Of a DNA stretch of 64,000 nt, positions 38,165-46,792 are shown piece by piece. Each line of letters opens with the position of its first letter. Positions within the stretch are counted from its first letter, which is position 1. This DNA comes from Caulobacter sp. X (GTDB lineage: Bacteria > Pseudomonadota > Alphaproteobacteria > Caulobacterales > Caulobacteraceae), in NCBI RefSeq assembly GCF_002742635.1, contig NZ_PEGF01000003.1:1-64000 (forward strand). Reading direction: 5' to 3'. The position numbers were made by a program, and so were the translations under genes. The notes under the pieces are model-generated. The model ran no database searches and was not told the origin of the DNA. It saw only the letters and a program-made list of their open reading frames with translations.

Positions 38165-39047
38165 TGTCGTCGAGCCCGCGCCCAGACCATTTCCTTGCCA
38201 TTGACTGGGGCACCACGAACCGCCGGATCTTCGAGATCGCCAACGGGGTCGGGGTGTCCGAACAGCGTGACGAGCAGGGCGTCCGTGCTCTCGAAAGCCG
38301 GACAGTACGACCAAGCGCTTGCGTCTACCGCCGCGCGGTTTGGCCAGTTGCCGATCCTGATGGCCGGCATTGATCGGTTCGACCCGCGGCCATGGTCGAT
38401 GCCGGCTACTGTCCTACGCCCTGCGCTGGGCGACTGGCCGCACGTCTGGTTCCAGGTGGCGGAGAACGCCTGGATCGTGCCTGGCGCCAGCCACAGCGAC
38501 ACCGCCCCATGGCGACGTCATCATGCGCGGGGAAGAGGTGCAGTTCCTGGCGCGATGCGGGTCGGGGCATTACCTCCAAACGCCCTGCTCTGCCAGCCCG
38601 GCACCCACTGCCAAATGGGCGCAACTGGTCGACGACGCCATCGCGTCCTTCGAGACGGCGATGACGGGAGAAATGTTCGATCTGTTGCGCACCCACGCGC
38701 TGATTGCCCCCCAACTGCAGGGAGAGATCAAGCCTGGCTCGGCCTTTCGCGAAGGCGTGGCGGCGGCGCGGGGCGGAGACCTACTGGGGGGCCTGTTCGG
38801 CGTTCGTGCGGACGCGCTCCTCAAACGTCGACCGGCGAACCAGATGGCGTCGTACGCCAGCGGCCTGCTGATCGGCGCCGACTGCGTGGCCCACGCAACG
38901 CACACCGTCGTCACCGTCCTGGCCGACAACCGGCTCGGCCCGCTCTATGCCACCGCCCTCGACGAACTCGGCATTACGTCAAGAAATATCGACAGCCAGG
39001 CGGCCTTTGTCGCCGGCATCGTCGCCATACGGGAACTGAGCCGTTGA
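38164..39047 (+). pseudogene. dgoK: 2-keto-3-deoxygalactonate kinase, several frameshifts
   Basis: The ATG overlaps the dehydrogenase stop (TGATG). FLAIDWGTTNRRIFEI is the kinase phosphate loop. The protein then hops between frames: KAGQYDQAL...LMAG, MIGSTRG, WSMPATVLRPALGDWPHVW...IVPGASHSDTAPW, GDVIMRGEEVQFL, GAMRVGALPPNALLCQPGTH, and KWAQLVDDA onward intact to the stop. At least six indels lie between 38280 and 38625, yet every segment is well conserved. Sequence error or very recent damage is more likely than old decay. It would phosphorylate 2-keto-3-deoxy-D-galactonate for the next gene product. Confidence 0.8.
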
Positions 39048-39670
39048 CACCTCAAGACACCGAACATCTCGCCGCCCACCCGCTGGTGGCGATCCTACGT
39101 GGCGTGCGCCCCACTGAGGTGGTCGACATCGGGCGCGAGGTGATTGCCGCGGGAATCCGGACCCTCGAAGTGCCGTTGAATTCTCCCGAGCCCTTCGACA
39201 GCATTAGGTTGCTGGTGGCCGAGTTCGGCGACGAGGCCCTGATCGGCGCAGGGACCGTGCTGACCGCCCATGATGTGCAACGAACGCTTGAGGCGGGCGG
39301 CCGGCTCCTGGTCAGCCCAAATACCGATCCAGGCGTGATCACCTACGGATCGAGCGCCGGCGCGGTATGCCTTCCGGGTTTCGAGACGGCCAGCGAAGCC
39401 TTTACAGCGCTCGCGGCGGGGGCGATCGGTTTGAAGCTCTTTCCGGCAGAGGCCAAAACCCCGGCGTATCTGAAGGCGCTAAAGGCGGTTCTTCCCGCCG
39501 ATACGCCAGTGTTTCCAGTCGGAGGCATCTCGCCGGAGACCATGCCAGCTTGGCGCGAGGCCGGTGCGGCGGGCTTTGGCCTCGGATCTGGCTTGTACAA
39601 GCCCGGCATGGGTGCGCGGGAAGTGGGCGACAAGGCGCGCGCCTATGTCGCGGCCTTTCGCGACATCTAG
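39044..39670 (+). CDS. dgoA: 2-dehydro-3-deoxy-6-phosphogalactonate aldolase
   Basis: 208 residues from TTG 39044, overlapping the dgoK stop (TTGA). The KDPG/KDPGal aldolase fold is clear: LVAILRGVRP with the catalytic-site Arg and nearby Glu (TLEVPLNSP), IGAGTV, VSPNTDP, and the Schiff-base Lys in GLKLFPAEA. It splits the phosphorylated acid into pyruvate and glyceraldehyde 3-phosphate. Position after dgoK is the classical galactonate pathway order. Confidence 0.9.
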   Translation: MTPQDTEHLAAHPLVAILRGVRPTEVVDIGREVIAAGIRTLEVPLNSPEPFDSIRLLVAEFGDEALIGAGTVLTAHDVQRTLEAGGRLLVSPNTDPGVITYGSSAGAVCLPGFETASEAFTALAAGAIGLKLFPAEAKTPAYLKALKAVLPADTPVFPVGGISPETMPAWREAGAAGFGLGSGLYKPGMGAREVGDKARAYVAAFRDI

Positions 39671-39678
39671 TAGAGCCG

Positions 39679-40554
39679 ATGGAGAAGATCAGCTTCGAGG
39701 ATTATTCCGCACTCATTCTTCCGGACCTGGGCGGAGCCTTGGGCTGCCTTCATTGGCGAGGCATCGCACTCACTCAAGCCTATGACGCTTCGCGACTAGG
39801 CAGGGGCGATCCGGCGCGGGTGGGCATGTTTCCGATGACGCCGTTTGCTGGGCGGATTGAGAACGCACGGTTTGAATGGCGCGACGGCCTCCACCAAGTC
39901 AGTCGGCCGCCCGGCGAACCTCATGGCCTTCACGGAGATGGCTGGCTAAGCACTTGGGCCGTCATAGGACAAACTCGCGAAACGATAGAGCTTGAACACT
40001 GCGGCGACTGTGGCGCGCTGGCTTATCGCGCGACCCTCTTCTATGGGCTCGACGCCGAAGGGCTGAAAGTGAGCCTGACCCTTCGTAGTGACGCCCGCCA
40101 TCCGCTGCCGTTTGGACTGGGCTTCCACCCCTGGTTTGCCCGTCGTCCTGGCGCGCGCGTTTGCTTTCAGGCTCAGCGCTTTTGGCTTGAGGCTCCCGGC
40201 GGTTTTCCCTCCACCTCAATCAGCCTGCCGCAGGAACTCGACTTCGCACAGGGCGCGCCCATACCTAGCACATGGCGCAATAACGTTTACGAGGGCTGGC
40301 ACCGTCGCTTGGCGATCACTTATCCCGATTTGAACCTCAAAATCTCGATGCAGGCATCGGCTAATCTCAACTGGCTCATGGTCTATGCCAATCCCGAGCT
40401 TGACTACATCTGCTTCGAACCCCAGTCACACCGGCCGGCGGCGCATAACTCGCCGGGTCGGGGCCCCCGGTATGGTCTTATGGAACTCATGCCTGGCGAA
40501 ACTCTCACCGGGGAGGTTCACATCTCCGCGCATAGCCTGTTGGCGACCCACTAG
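39679..40554 (+). CDS. aldose 1-epimerase (galactose mutarotase-like)
   Basis: 291 residues from ATG 39679, nine bases after dgoA. GalM-family features: NARFEWRDGLHQ (substrate Arg/Asn region), GEPHGLHGDGW with the catalytic histidine, GLGFHPWF with the second histidine, and a late Glu (ELMPGETLTG). It interconverts alpha and beta sugar anomers, useful for D-galactose released from agarose. It ends tail to tail with the sapC-like gene (4-base overlap). Confidence 0.8.
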   Translation: MEKISFEDYSALILPDLGGALGCLHWRGIALTQAYDASRLGRGDPARVGMFPMTPFAGRIENARFEWRDGLHQVSRPPGEPHGLHGDGWLSTWAVIGQTRETIELEHCGDCGALAYRATLFYGLDAEGLKVSLTLRSDARHPLPFGLGFHPWFARRPGARVCFQAQRFWLEAPGGFPSTSISLPQELDFAQGAPIPSTWRNNVYEGWHRRLAITYPDLNLKISMQASANLNWLMVYANPELDYICFEPQSHRPAAHNSPGRGPRYGLMELMPGETLTGEVHISAHSLLATH

Positions 40555-41228
40555 ATCAGCCTCTCGAGATTGATCATCGAGATCGCCAGAAGGTGGATGG
40601 CGAATAGATAGCCCTGTCGGCTCAACGCCTCCAGCGCTGGACCGGGAAGCGCGGCCAGGGCCTTGGTGTCGATCGCGTACCATCCCTCAAGGGTCGGTGC
40701 CTCATCGCCTTTCCCAAGGGCGATCTTGGCAGGCGCCATGAGCCGGTGGTCGCAGATCGCCCGGATAAGATCGCGCGTGACCGCCACGCCAGCCATCATC
40801 TCTGACAGGGCCGCCTGCGCTGACCGCACGCCGGCGCTCGGCTGACCGCCGGCGTCGAACAGCGCCTCGCCCTCGGCCGCGGCGACCCGTGGATTGGCCA
40901 GGTCGATCGTCAGGGCGGCCTGGCCGTCACGCATCGCCAGGCCGAACGGTCCGCGCCGAACGTCGAGCGGGACGTAGCGTCCCAGCCAGGCGCCGTCGGG
41001 CCCGACCATGCGGTTCTCGCCCGGGCGCAGGCCAAGCAGGGCGAACATGCCGAACTGCCCGGTCTGTCCGTCCTTGATGAAGCATATCGGCGCCTCGACC
41101 GCGACGCGGTCGAGTTCTTTCGCCACGACGGCGACCATGCACAGCTGGCCCGGGCTCGAGACCTGCAGCGACGGGGACAGTCTCAAGGCCCCGTGGGTCC
41201 TGGGGTCGAGCACAGCGACATGGGTCAA
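40551..41228 (-). CDS. SapC-family protein
   Basis: 225 residues from TTG 41228, with GGAG six bases upstream; an ATG at 41273 is also in frame but would overlap the halogenase gene. It matches the SapC family (ICFIKDGQTGQFGMFALLGL, GRYVPLDVRRGPFGLA), named from a Campylobacter S-layer locus but in Caulobacterales found beside TonB receptors and tryptophan-halogenase-like genes. Biochemical function is unknown; context suggests a role in envelope uptake of saccharides. Confidence 0.8.
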   Translation of the reverse strand: MTHVAVLDPRTHGALRLSPSLQVSSPGQLCMVAVVAKELDRVAVEAPICFIKDGQTGQFGMFALLGLRPGENRMVGPDGAWLGRYVPLDVRRGPFGLAMRDGQAALTIDLANPRVAAAEGEALFDAGGQPSAGVRSAQAALSEMMAGVAVTRDLIRAICDHRLMAPAKIALGKGDEAPTLEGWYAIDTKALAALPGPALEALSRQGYLFAIHLLAISMINLERLI

Positions 41229-41253
41229 GGGACACTCCGTCAAACGGCCGGCA

Positions 41254-42807
41254 TCAGATGGCCGCCAGGCCATAGCGGGAAATCTTGGCGAGCAGGTCGC
41301 GGTTTGCGTCGAGCGCGCCGACGAGGGCTTCGGTCTCGTCCCGCACCTTGTCCATCAGCTTCTGGGCGCGCAGGGTCTCATCAGCCGAAAGGCCGCGCGG
41401 GCTCGGCTCGGTCTGAAAGCCCATCCCATAGAGAATGTACTGGTAGCTCGCGGCGGGAAACACCTCGACGGCCCGGTCGAAATCATCATGCCAGGGCGGC
41501 TGGTGGCGATAGAGACGAAGCGCCTCGCTGAGGCTTTCGGGGATGGTGTCGGTCGCCCGGTTGTCGATCCAGAACGCGTCGTCCTCTCGCCGGCTGAGGA
41601 TGTAGTGCAGCTTGAGGAAGTCGATGATCCGCTCCCAGCGATAGCGGAAGGTGTTGTTGAACCGCCGCGCCACGACCTCCATGGCGCTCCTCGTCGTTGG
41701 CATCTGCTCGCCGATGAACTGGGCCGCGATCTCGATCAGCAGGATGGCGGAGGCTTCGAGCGGTTCCAGGAACCCCGCAGCCAACCCGACCCCCACGCAG
41801 TTGCGGACCCAGAACTGTTCGCGGTGGCCCGGTTCGATCCGGATCGTGCGGGACGACAGCTGACGCGGGTCGGCGCCGAGACCCTGAACATAGGCGTGCA
41901 AGCGCTCTTCCGCCTGCTCGTCGCTGCAGTGCGCGCTGGAATAGACCATGCCGGTGCCGCGTCGCGACTGAAGTCCGATGTCCCAAATCCAGCCGGCGGG
42001 CTGAGCCGTGGAGATGGTGTGCGAGGCGATCGGGCTTTGCGGCTCGGCATAGGGCGCCTGCATGGCCAGAGCGCGGTCGATGAACAGCGTGTCCTTGCAG
42101 CTCTTGAAAGGAACCTGGAAATGGCCGCCCAGAAGCACCGAGCGCATGCCCGTGCAGTCGACGAAAAGGTCGGCGTCGATGCGGCCGGCCTGCTGTGTTT
42201 CGATGGCCGCGATGTCGCCGTTCTCGGCGGGGATGACCTGGGTGACATCGGCCAGGACGTGCCGCACGCCCAACTGGTCGACGCAGTGGCGCCTGAGGAA
42301 GTCGGCGAATTTTCCCGCGTCCAGATGGTAAGCGTAGTTGGCGGTGGCCTCGAACTCGGCCGAGGTGATCTTCTTGGGCGCGAGGCCGTTCTCGCAAAGC
42401 GCTTCTTGCGGACAGACGGCGCGGGAAAACGAGAGGTCGGCGTTCGATTGAAGCCAGTGGGGAACGAGATTGGTCTCGAAATACCCCTTCGGAAGCACCA
42501 GCGGGTGATAGTAGAAATCGTCGGGTTCGCCGGTGACCCACCGGGCGAACTTCGCCCCTTGTTTGAACGAGGCGTCGCACTCCCGAATAAAATCGGCTTC
42601 CTTGATCCCCATCCGCTTGAGGGTCCGGCGCATGGTGGGCCAAGTGCCCTCCCCCACGCCGATGATCGGAACATTCGGGGACTCGACGAGCGCTACTTCA
42701 AGCGGTCGTGCGTCCTTGCCGCGCGACATCGCCGCCAACGTGCCGGCTGTAAGCCACCCGGCCGTTCCGCCGCCAACCACCAAAACCCGTTGGATCGCGC
42801 GGTCCAT
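41254..42807 (-). CDS. tryptophan-halogenase-like flavoprotein of a TonB-linked locus
   Basis: 517 residues from ATG 42807 (AAGGGAG upstream). The FAD motif GGGTAGWLTAG opens the protein, and GEGTWPTMR and PAGWIWDIGLQSR (in place of the strict WxWxIP motif) follow. Members with this variation sit next to TonB receptors in Caulobacter, Xanthomonas and sphingomonads, and their substrate is unknown. Here it lies between the agar-type receptor and SapC. A true indole halogenase role is unlikely. Confidence 0.75.
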   Translation of the reverse strand: MDRAIQRVLVVGGGTAGWLTAGTLAAMSRGKDARPLEVALVESPNVPIIGVGEGTWPTMRRTLKRMGIKEADFIRECDASFKQGAKFARWVTGEPDDFYYHPLVLPKGYFETNLVPHWLQSNADLSFSRAVCPQEALCENGLAPKKITSAEFEATANYAYHLDAGKFADFLRRHCVDQLGVRHVLADVTQVIPAENGDIAAIETQQAGRIDADLFVDCTGMRSVLLGGHFQVPFKSCKDTLFIDRALAMQAPYAEPQSPIASHTISTAQPAGWIWDIGLQSRRGTGMVYSSAHCSDEQAEERLHAYVQGLGADPRQLSSRTIRIEPGHREQFWVRNCVGVGLAAGFLEPLEASAILLIEIAAQFIGEQMPTTRSAMEVVARRFNNTFRYRWERIIDFLKLHYILSRREDDAFWIDNRATDTIPESLSEALRLYRHQPPWHDDFDRAVEVFPAASYQYILYGMGFQTEPSPRGLSADETLRAQKLMDKVRDETEALVGALDANRDLLAKISRYGLAAI

Positions 42808-42832
42808 GATTGCTCCCTTAAAGCGCCAGGCT

Positions 42833-42870
42833 AGGAAAAAATAGGGGGTCAATCCACCAGGATTGACCCC
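42833..42870 (-). terminator. rho-independent terminator of the TonB receptor gene
   Basis: A perfect 11-bp stem (GGGGTCAATCC / GGATTGACCCC, loop ACCA at 42856-42859) followed on the minus strand by TATTTTTT. It separates the receptor from the halogenase-like gene, which therefore probably has its own start or relies on read-through. Confidence 0.85.
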
Positions 42871-42910
42871 GCTTAGGCGCGCAAGATTTTCGCTTCCAGC
42901 GCTATCCCAC

Positions 42911-45712
42911 CTAGAACTTCATCCGCACACCGACGGCATAGCGGGCGCCGAACTGCTCAGCGTCCAGAACCTGTTCCTTGAAACGGCCATAACGCCGCGT
43001 GTTTGCGTTGGTAAGGTTCAACCCTTCGGCAAACACGGTCATGCTATTGTTGATGTCATAGCTGGCGCTGGCGTCCAACTGACCGTAGGCCGCAACATTG
43101 GTTGGCTCAGCACCCAGGCCCAACAGGAACTTGTCGCGCCAGTTGTAGGCCAATCGCGCCTGCAGGCCGTTCTTCTCGTAGAAGCCGACAATGTTATAGG
43201 AGTTGCTGAGGCCCGTAAGCGCCAGCACCTGACTAAAGTCATATGGATCCAGCTTCAGGTTACCATCCACAAGCGTGCCGTTCAGGATGACGCCGAAGCC
43301 CGTCTCACCGAACGTATGCTGGAGGGTGGCTTCTAGGCCTTGGACCGACGCGGACTTCAGGTTCCCGACCGTGTTGACCTGCCAAGTGATGATCGGGTCG
43401 CTGGCTTGCGACAAGCAAGCTGGGTTAGGCGTGGCCGACAGGTCCGGGCAACCTGGGCGCGGATTGACGCTCGGATCGCGCAGCGGATTGCCATTCTTGT
43501 CAAGCACCGGCTTGTTCAGGCTGGTCGCGCCGATGAAGTTCGAGACCCATTTCTTGAAGACGCCCACCGAGACGTAGCTCGAGGGTTTGTAGTAGTATTC
43601 AGCCGAGAAATCGATGTTGTTTGACGTATAGGGCAGCAGGTTCGGGTTGCCCTGCGAGACGATGAACGGCCCGCCCGGGCGTGAGTTGAGGAACGACGTC
43701 TTGGGGAACATCGCGGAAAGACTGCTGCGAGCGATCGTCTTGCTATAGGCCGCGCGAGCAACAAGCTTATCTGTGACGTCCATACGGAAGTCCACGTTGG
43801 GCAAGAACTCGGTGTAGCCGCCCTTCAGCGTTTGAGACGTCGGGGTGGTGTCACGAATGACCTGGAGTTCTTGGGGGTGGCGGTAGTTCAAAGCCACGAT
43901 ACCGTTCGCAATGGAATAGGACTGAACGTCCGTCCGCTCGTAACGCAGACCAGCGTTGATCTTGACCGGCATGTCGTTGAAGTCGGTAGCGATATCGAAC
44001 GAGACGTAGCCAGACCAAGTCTTCTCACCGACGCCGTCCATCGCCGGCGGATCCAGAGCATACTGGTTGTTAGCTTTGACCAAATCGACAAACTGCGTAG
44101 CGCTGTAAATCGGAATCTGAGAGAAGAGTTGAGAGGCCCCCGGGAAACTGCTCAGGGCGTTGCCCCGAGGCTCGTACCCATAGGCCAGCCCCTTGAGGGG
44201 CACGTTGACGAAGCGGAAGGTCGACAGCGTTAGCGTATCGACCTTGTAGTCTGTAAAGCTACCACCGAAGTTGATGGCTTTGAGCGCCCCGTCGCTCTTC
44301 CAATGGCCGGATAGTTGAACCTGATTGATCCGGTTCTTCACCTCGTAACCGCGGACTTGGTAGAGGTCGGACACGATGTTGGAAAAGTCGTAACCGCTGC
44401 CAGGAATGGTGGTGTCGTCAAACGCGGCGGTCGGAAGCTTTCCGCTGAACGTGCCGCGGATGTAGTCGATACTGCCGGCCGGGTTACGCAGATCAGCCAG
44501 GACCTCTGCGGCCTGCCCGTTCTTAGTGTCGGGATTCGAGTGCGAGGTCGAGGAATGAGCGTCGAGCTCAAAGCTCAGACGATCCGACGCGTCCCACTTG
44601 ATGTTGCCACCAAAGGAATCGTTGCTGGTATCATTCAGGAACTTCCAAGACCAGAAGTTCAACTCGTCCGTCAGGGTGGTGACATCGACCAATGTCCCGT
44701 TCGCGTCAGCCTTGCCCGCGTCGGGCGCATCGAACCAAAAGCTCATTCGATGCATGTCGGTTTTTTCTTTGTAACGCGACATGGTGTAGTCGGCTGTCAG
44801 CGTCAATCCGTTGACCGGCTCGGCCTGCAGGACCACCTGACCATTGATCCGCTTGCGGTTGGAATCCCAGGTATCGAGATCAACCGTCCAAGGCGTCCAA
44901 AATGCTTTGGTAGGATTTTTCGACGCATCGATGGCGCTGAGGTTCAGCGCGGGATTGTTGCGATCCCCACGGTTGCGGACCCAACCCTGGGTCCCGGCCC
45001 TATCCTTGCGAGAGTTACGCTCCGAGTAGGAGCCATTGACCAGGATGCCAAAACGATCATCTGCGAAGGTCGTGCTCAGCAGGCCAGCCACTTCGGGGGT
45101 AACCTTGGCGCCCTTCTCTGTGCTTGAATCGTACTGCGCTTTGGCGCTCGCTACAGCCCGGAAACCCGGCCGATCCAGCGGCCGCGGGCTACGGACATTG
45201 ATCGTCGCGCCAAGACCACCCGAGGTTAGGTCCGCACGGCCGGTCTTATAGACCTCCACCGCAGAGACGCTTTCTGAGGCCAAATCCCGGAAATTGAAAC
45301 TACGCCCAATGCCTTCGGAAATCAGCGAGGTGGAATTTGGCATCTGGCGCCCATTGAGAGTCACCAGATTAAAGCCAGGCCCGAAACCGCGGACGGTAAC
45401 GCCATTGCCTTCGTTGTTCGACCGGTCGATGGAAACGCCGGAAATGCGTTGCAGCGATTCGGCAAGGTTCGCGTCAGGAAACTTACCGATGTCCTCAGCG
45501 GAAATGGCGTCCACCACGCCGCTGGCGGTGCGCTTCACGGTCATCGAGTCGTTGAGCGATTTACGGATACCGGTGACGACGATCTCGCCGACCATGTCCG
45601 ATTCTGCGGCCGTGGGCTCGGTGGTTTGCGCCATCGCAGGCGCAGCCAAAAGCGAACCGGCGACGACCATCGCTCCGACGGACGCGCGATACCAAAGCAT
45701 GGATTTTTCCAT
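42911..45712 (-). CDS. TonB-dependent outer-membrane receptor for agar oligosaccharides
   Basis: 933 residues from ATG 45712, preceded by GGGGAGG; the frame is open to 45814. Signal peptide to about APAMAQ. TonB box region IVVTGIRKSLNDS, plug domain (IGKFPDANLAESLQRISGVSIDR, VRGFGPGFNLVTLNGRQMP), then a 22-strand barrel ending in an aromatic residue (VGVRMKF). The Caulobacter-type receptor family imports carbohydrates. An operator candidate lies 85 bases upstream and the neighbours are agar genes, so neoagaro-oligosaccharides are the likely ligand. Confidence 0.88.
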   Translation of the reverse strand: MEKSMLWYRASVGAMVVAGSLLAAPAMAQTTEPTAAESDMVGEIVVTGIRKSLNDSMTVKRTASGVVDAISAEDIGKFPDANLAESLQRISGVSIDRSNNEGNGVTVRGFGPGFNLVTLNGRQMPNSTSLISEGIGRSFNFRDLASESVSAVEVYKTGRADLTSGGLGATINVRSPRPLDRPGFRAVASAKAQYDSSTEKGAKVTPEVAGLLSTTFADDRFGILVNGSYSERNSRKDRAGTQGWVRNRGDRNNPALNLSAIDASKNPTKAFWTPWTVDLDTWDSNRKRINGQVVLQAEPVNGLTLTADYTMSRYKEKTDMHRMSFWFDAPDAGKADANGTLVDVTTLTDELNFWSWKFLNDTSNDSFGGNIKWDASDRLSFELDAHSSTSHSNPDTKNGQAAEVLADLRNPAGSIDYIRGTFSGKLPTAAFDDTTIPGSGYDFSNIVSDLYQVRGYEVKNRINQVQLSGHWKSDGALKAINFGGSFTDYKVDTLTLSTFRFVNVPLKGLAYGYEPRGNALSSFPGASQLFSQIPIYSATQFVDLVKANNQYALDPPAMDGVGEKTWSGYVSFDIATDFNDMPVKINAGLRYERTDVQSYSIANGIVALNYRHPQELQVIRDTTPTSQTLKGGYTEFLPNVDFRMDVTDKLVARAAYSKTIARSSLSAMFPKTSFLNSRPGGPFIVSQGNPNLLPYTSNNIDFSAEYYYKPSSYVSVGVFKKWVSNFIGATSLNKPVLDKNGNPLRDPSVNPRPGCPDLSATPNPACLSQASDPIITWQVNTVGNLKSASVQGLEATLQHTFGETGFGVILNGTLVDGNLKLDPYDFSQVLALTGLSNSYNIVGFYEKNGLQARLAYNWRDKFLLGLGAEPTNVAAYGQLDASASYDINNSMTVFAEGLNLTNANTRRYGRFKEQVLDAEQFGARYAVGVRMKF

Positions 45713-45796
45713 TGTTTCCTCCCCTGCGACCTGAGACCGCAGAGGCGGCCCTTGGTGCGTTCTTATCTTGGATATCCTATGCGACCCATCCGGTCG

Positions 45797-45808
45797 ATTG
45801 TCAACAAT
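45797..45808. promoter_or_regulatory. candidate GntR operator for the TonB receptor
   Basis: ATTGTCAACAAT, followed at once by GGACATTGT, a further half-site. It is 85 bases before the receptor start. One of the two best matches to the core. Confidence 0.65.
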
Positions 45809-45815
45809 GGACATT

Positions 45816-46042
45816 GTTAATCATATCGCACGACAATTCTTCAGCGGCGGTAGGATCCCATGGGTCTATCTCTTGCAAGCTCGCCAGAACCGGCGCCCGT
45901 CGCTCGACGACGCGTCGCCAAGGGGCTGACGACGGACAATTTTTCGACGAGGGCGACCTGATCCGCGAGCGCCTGATGAACGCGGAGGTCATCCGGTCCT
46001 CGCGCTCGCGGCGCCCCTCAGTTGTTGGCGCCGCGTAGATCC
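45816..46042. other. gap with no gene seen
   Basis: About 230 bases between the receptor promoter and the stop of the SDR gene. A short frame reading FFDEGDLIRERLMNAEVIRSS (to a stop at 46038) may be a relic of a coding region, but no start or family is evident. Confidence 0.3.
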
Positions 46043-46792
46043 CTAGTACGTCGAGCGCCCGCCGGTCATGTCGAACACCGCTGCGGTTGAAAACGCGGCG
46101 CGGTCCGAGGCGAGAAACGCGATCATCTCGGCGACCTCTTCGGCGGTACCCGGTCGGCCCATGGGGATCTTGGCCAGCATGTAGCCCAGCTGCTCTTCTG
46201 ACACGTCCGCCAGCATCTCGGTCTGGATGACCGCCGGGGTGACGACGTTACAGGTGATGTTGGATCGGGCTAGCTCTTTGCCCAGAGATTTGGTCAGGGC
46301 GATCACGCCCGCCTTCGATGCCGAATAGGCCGAGGCGTTGGGATTGCCTTCCTTCCCCGCCACGGAGGCGAGGTTGACGATCCGGCCGTAGCCCGCCCGG
46401 CGCATATGGGGGACGGCGGCGCGGCAGCAGTGGAAGATCCCGCCCAGATTGACCGCCATCACCTTATGCCAGACCTCGATCGGGAAATCCTCGACCAGCG
46501 CATTGACGCCGGCAATCCCGGCGCAATTGATCAGAATGTGCACGCCGCCGCCGGCCTGAGCCGCCTCGGCCATCGCCTGTTCGACCGCGGCGTAGTCCGC
46601 GATGTCGACGACCGCGACCGCCGCACCCTCGCCCAGACGGGCCTGCGCGGATTCGAGGGCCTCGGCGTTGACGTCCCACAGGGTGACCGTGCCGCCCGCC
46701 GCAAGCAGGCGCTGGGCAGCGGCGAACCCCATGCCTCGGGCGCCGCCGGTGATCACCGCATGTTTGCCGGAGAATTCGCGATCCGCGCTCAT
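46043..46792 (-). CDS. short-chain dehydrogenase, possibly 2-keto-3-deoxy-sugar-acid 4-dehydrogenase
   Basis: 249 residues. NAD site TGGARGMGFAAA, NCAGIAG, catalytic Ser in NLASVAG and YSASK. Its start overlaps the stop of the upstream FAH-family hydrolase by four bases. SDR plus FAH hydrolase is the known pair that oxidises 2-keto-3-deoxy-L-fuconate (or related acid) and cleaves the diketo product, so this pairing suggests that role. The precise sugar is inferred only. Confidence 0.75.
   Translation of the reverse strand: MSADREFSGKHAVITGGARGMGFAAAQRLLAAGGTVTLWDVNAEALESAQARLGEGAAVAVVDIADYAAVEQAMAEAAQAGGGVHILINCAGIAGVNALVEDFPIEVWHKVMAVNLGGIFHCCRAAVPHMRRAGYGRIVNLASVAGKEGNPNASAYSASKAGVIALTKSLGKELARSNITCNVVTPAVIQTEMLADVSEEQLGYMLAKIPMGRPGTAEEVAEMIAFLASDRAAFSTAAVFDMTGGRSTY

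Noticed and set aside
41254-42807. Indole/tryptophan halogenase of a natural-product cluster
   Set aside because: The WxWxIP motif is altered and the neighbours are a TonB receptor and SapC, not biosynthetic enzymes.
45840-46038. Small plus-strand gene between the receptor and the SDR
   Set aside because: No ribosome site or recognisable family, and the frame is interrupted in its conserved-looking part.
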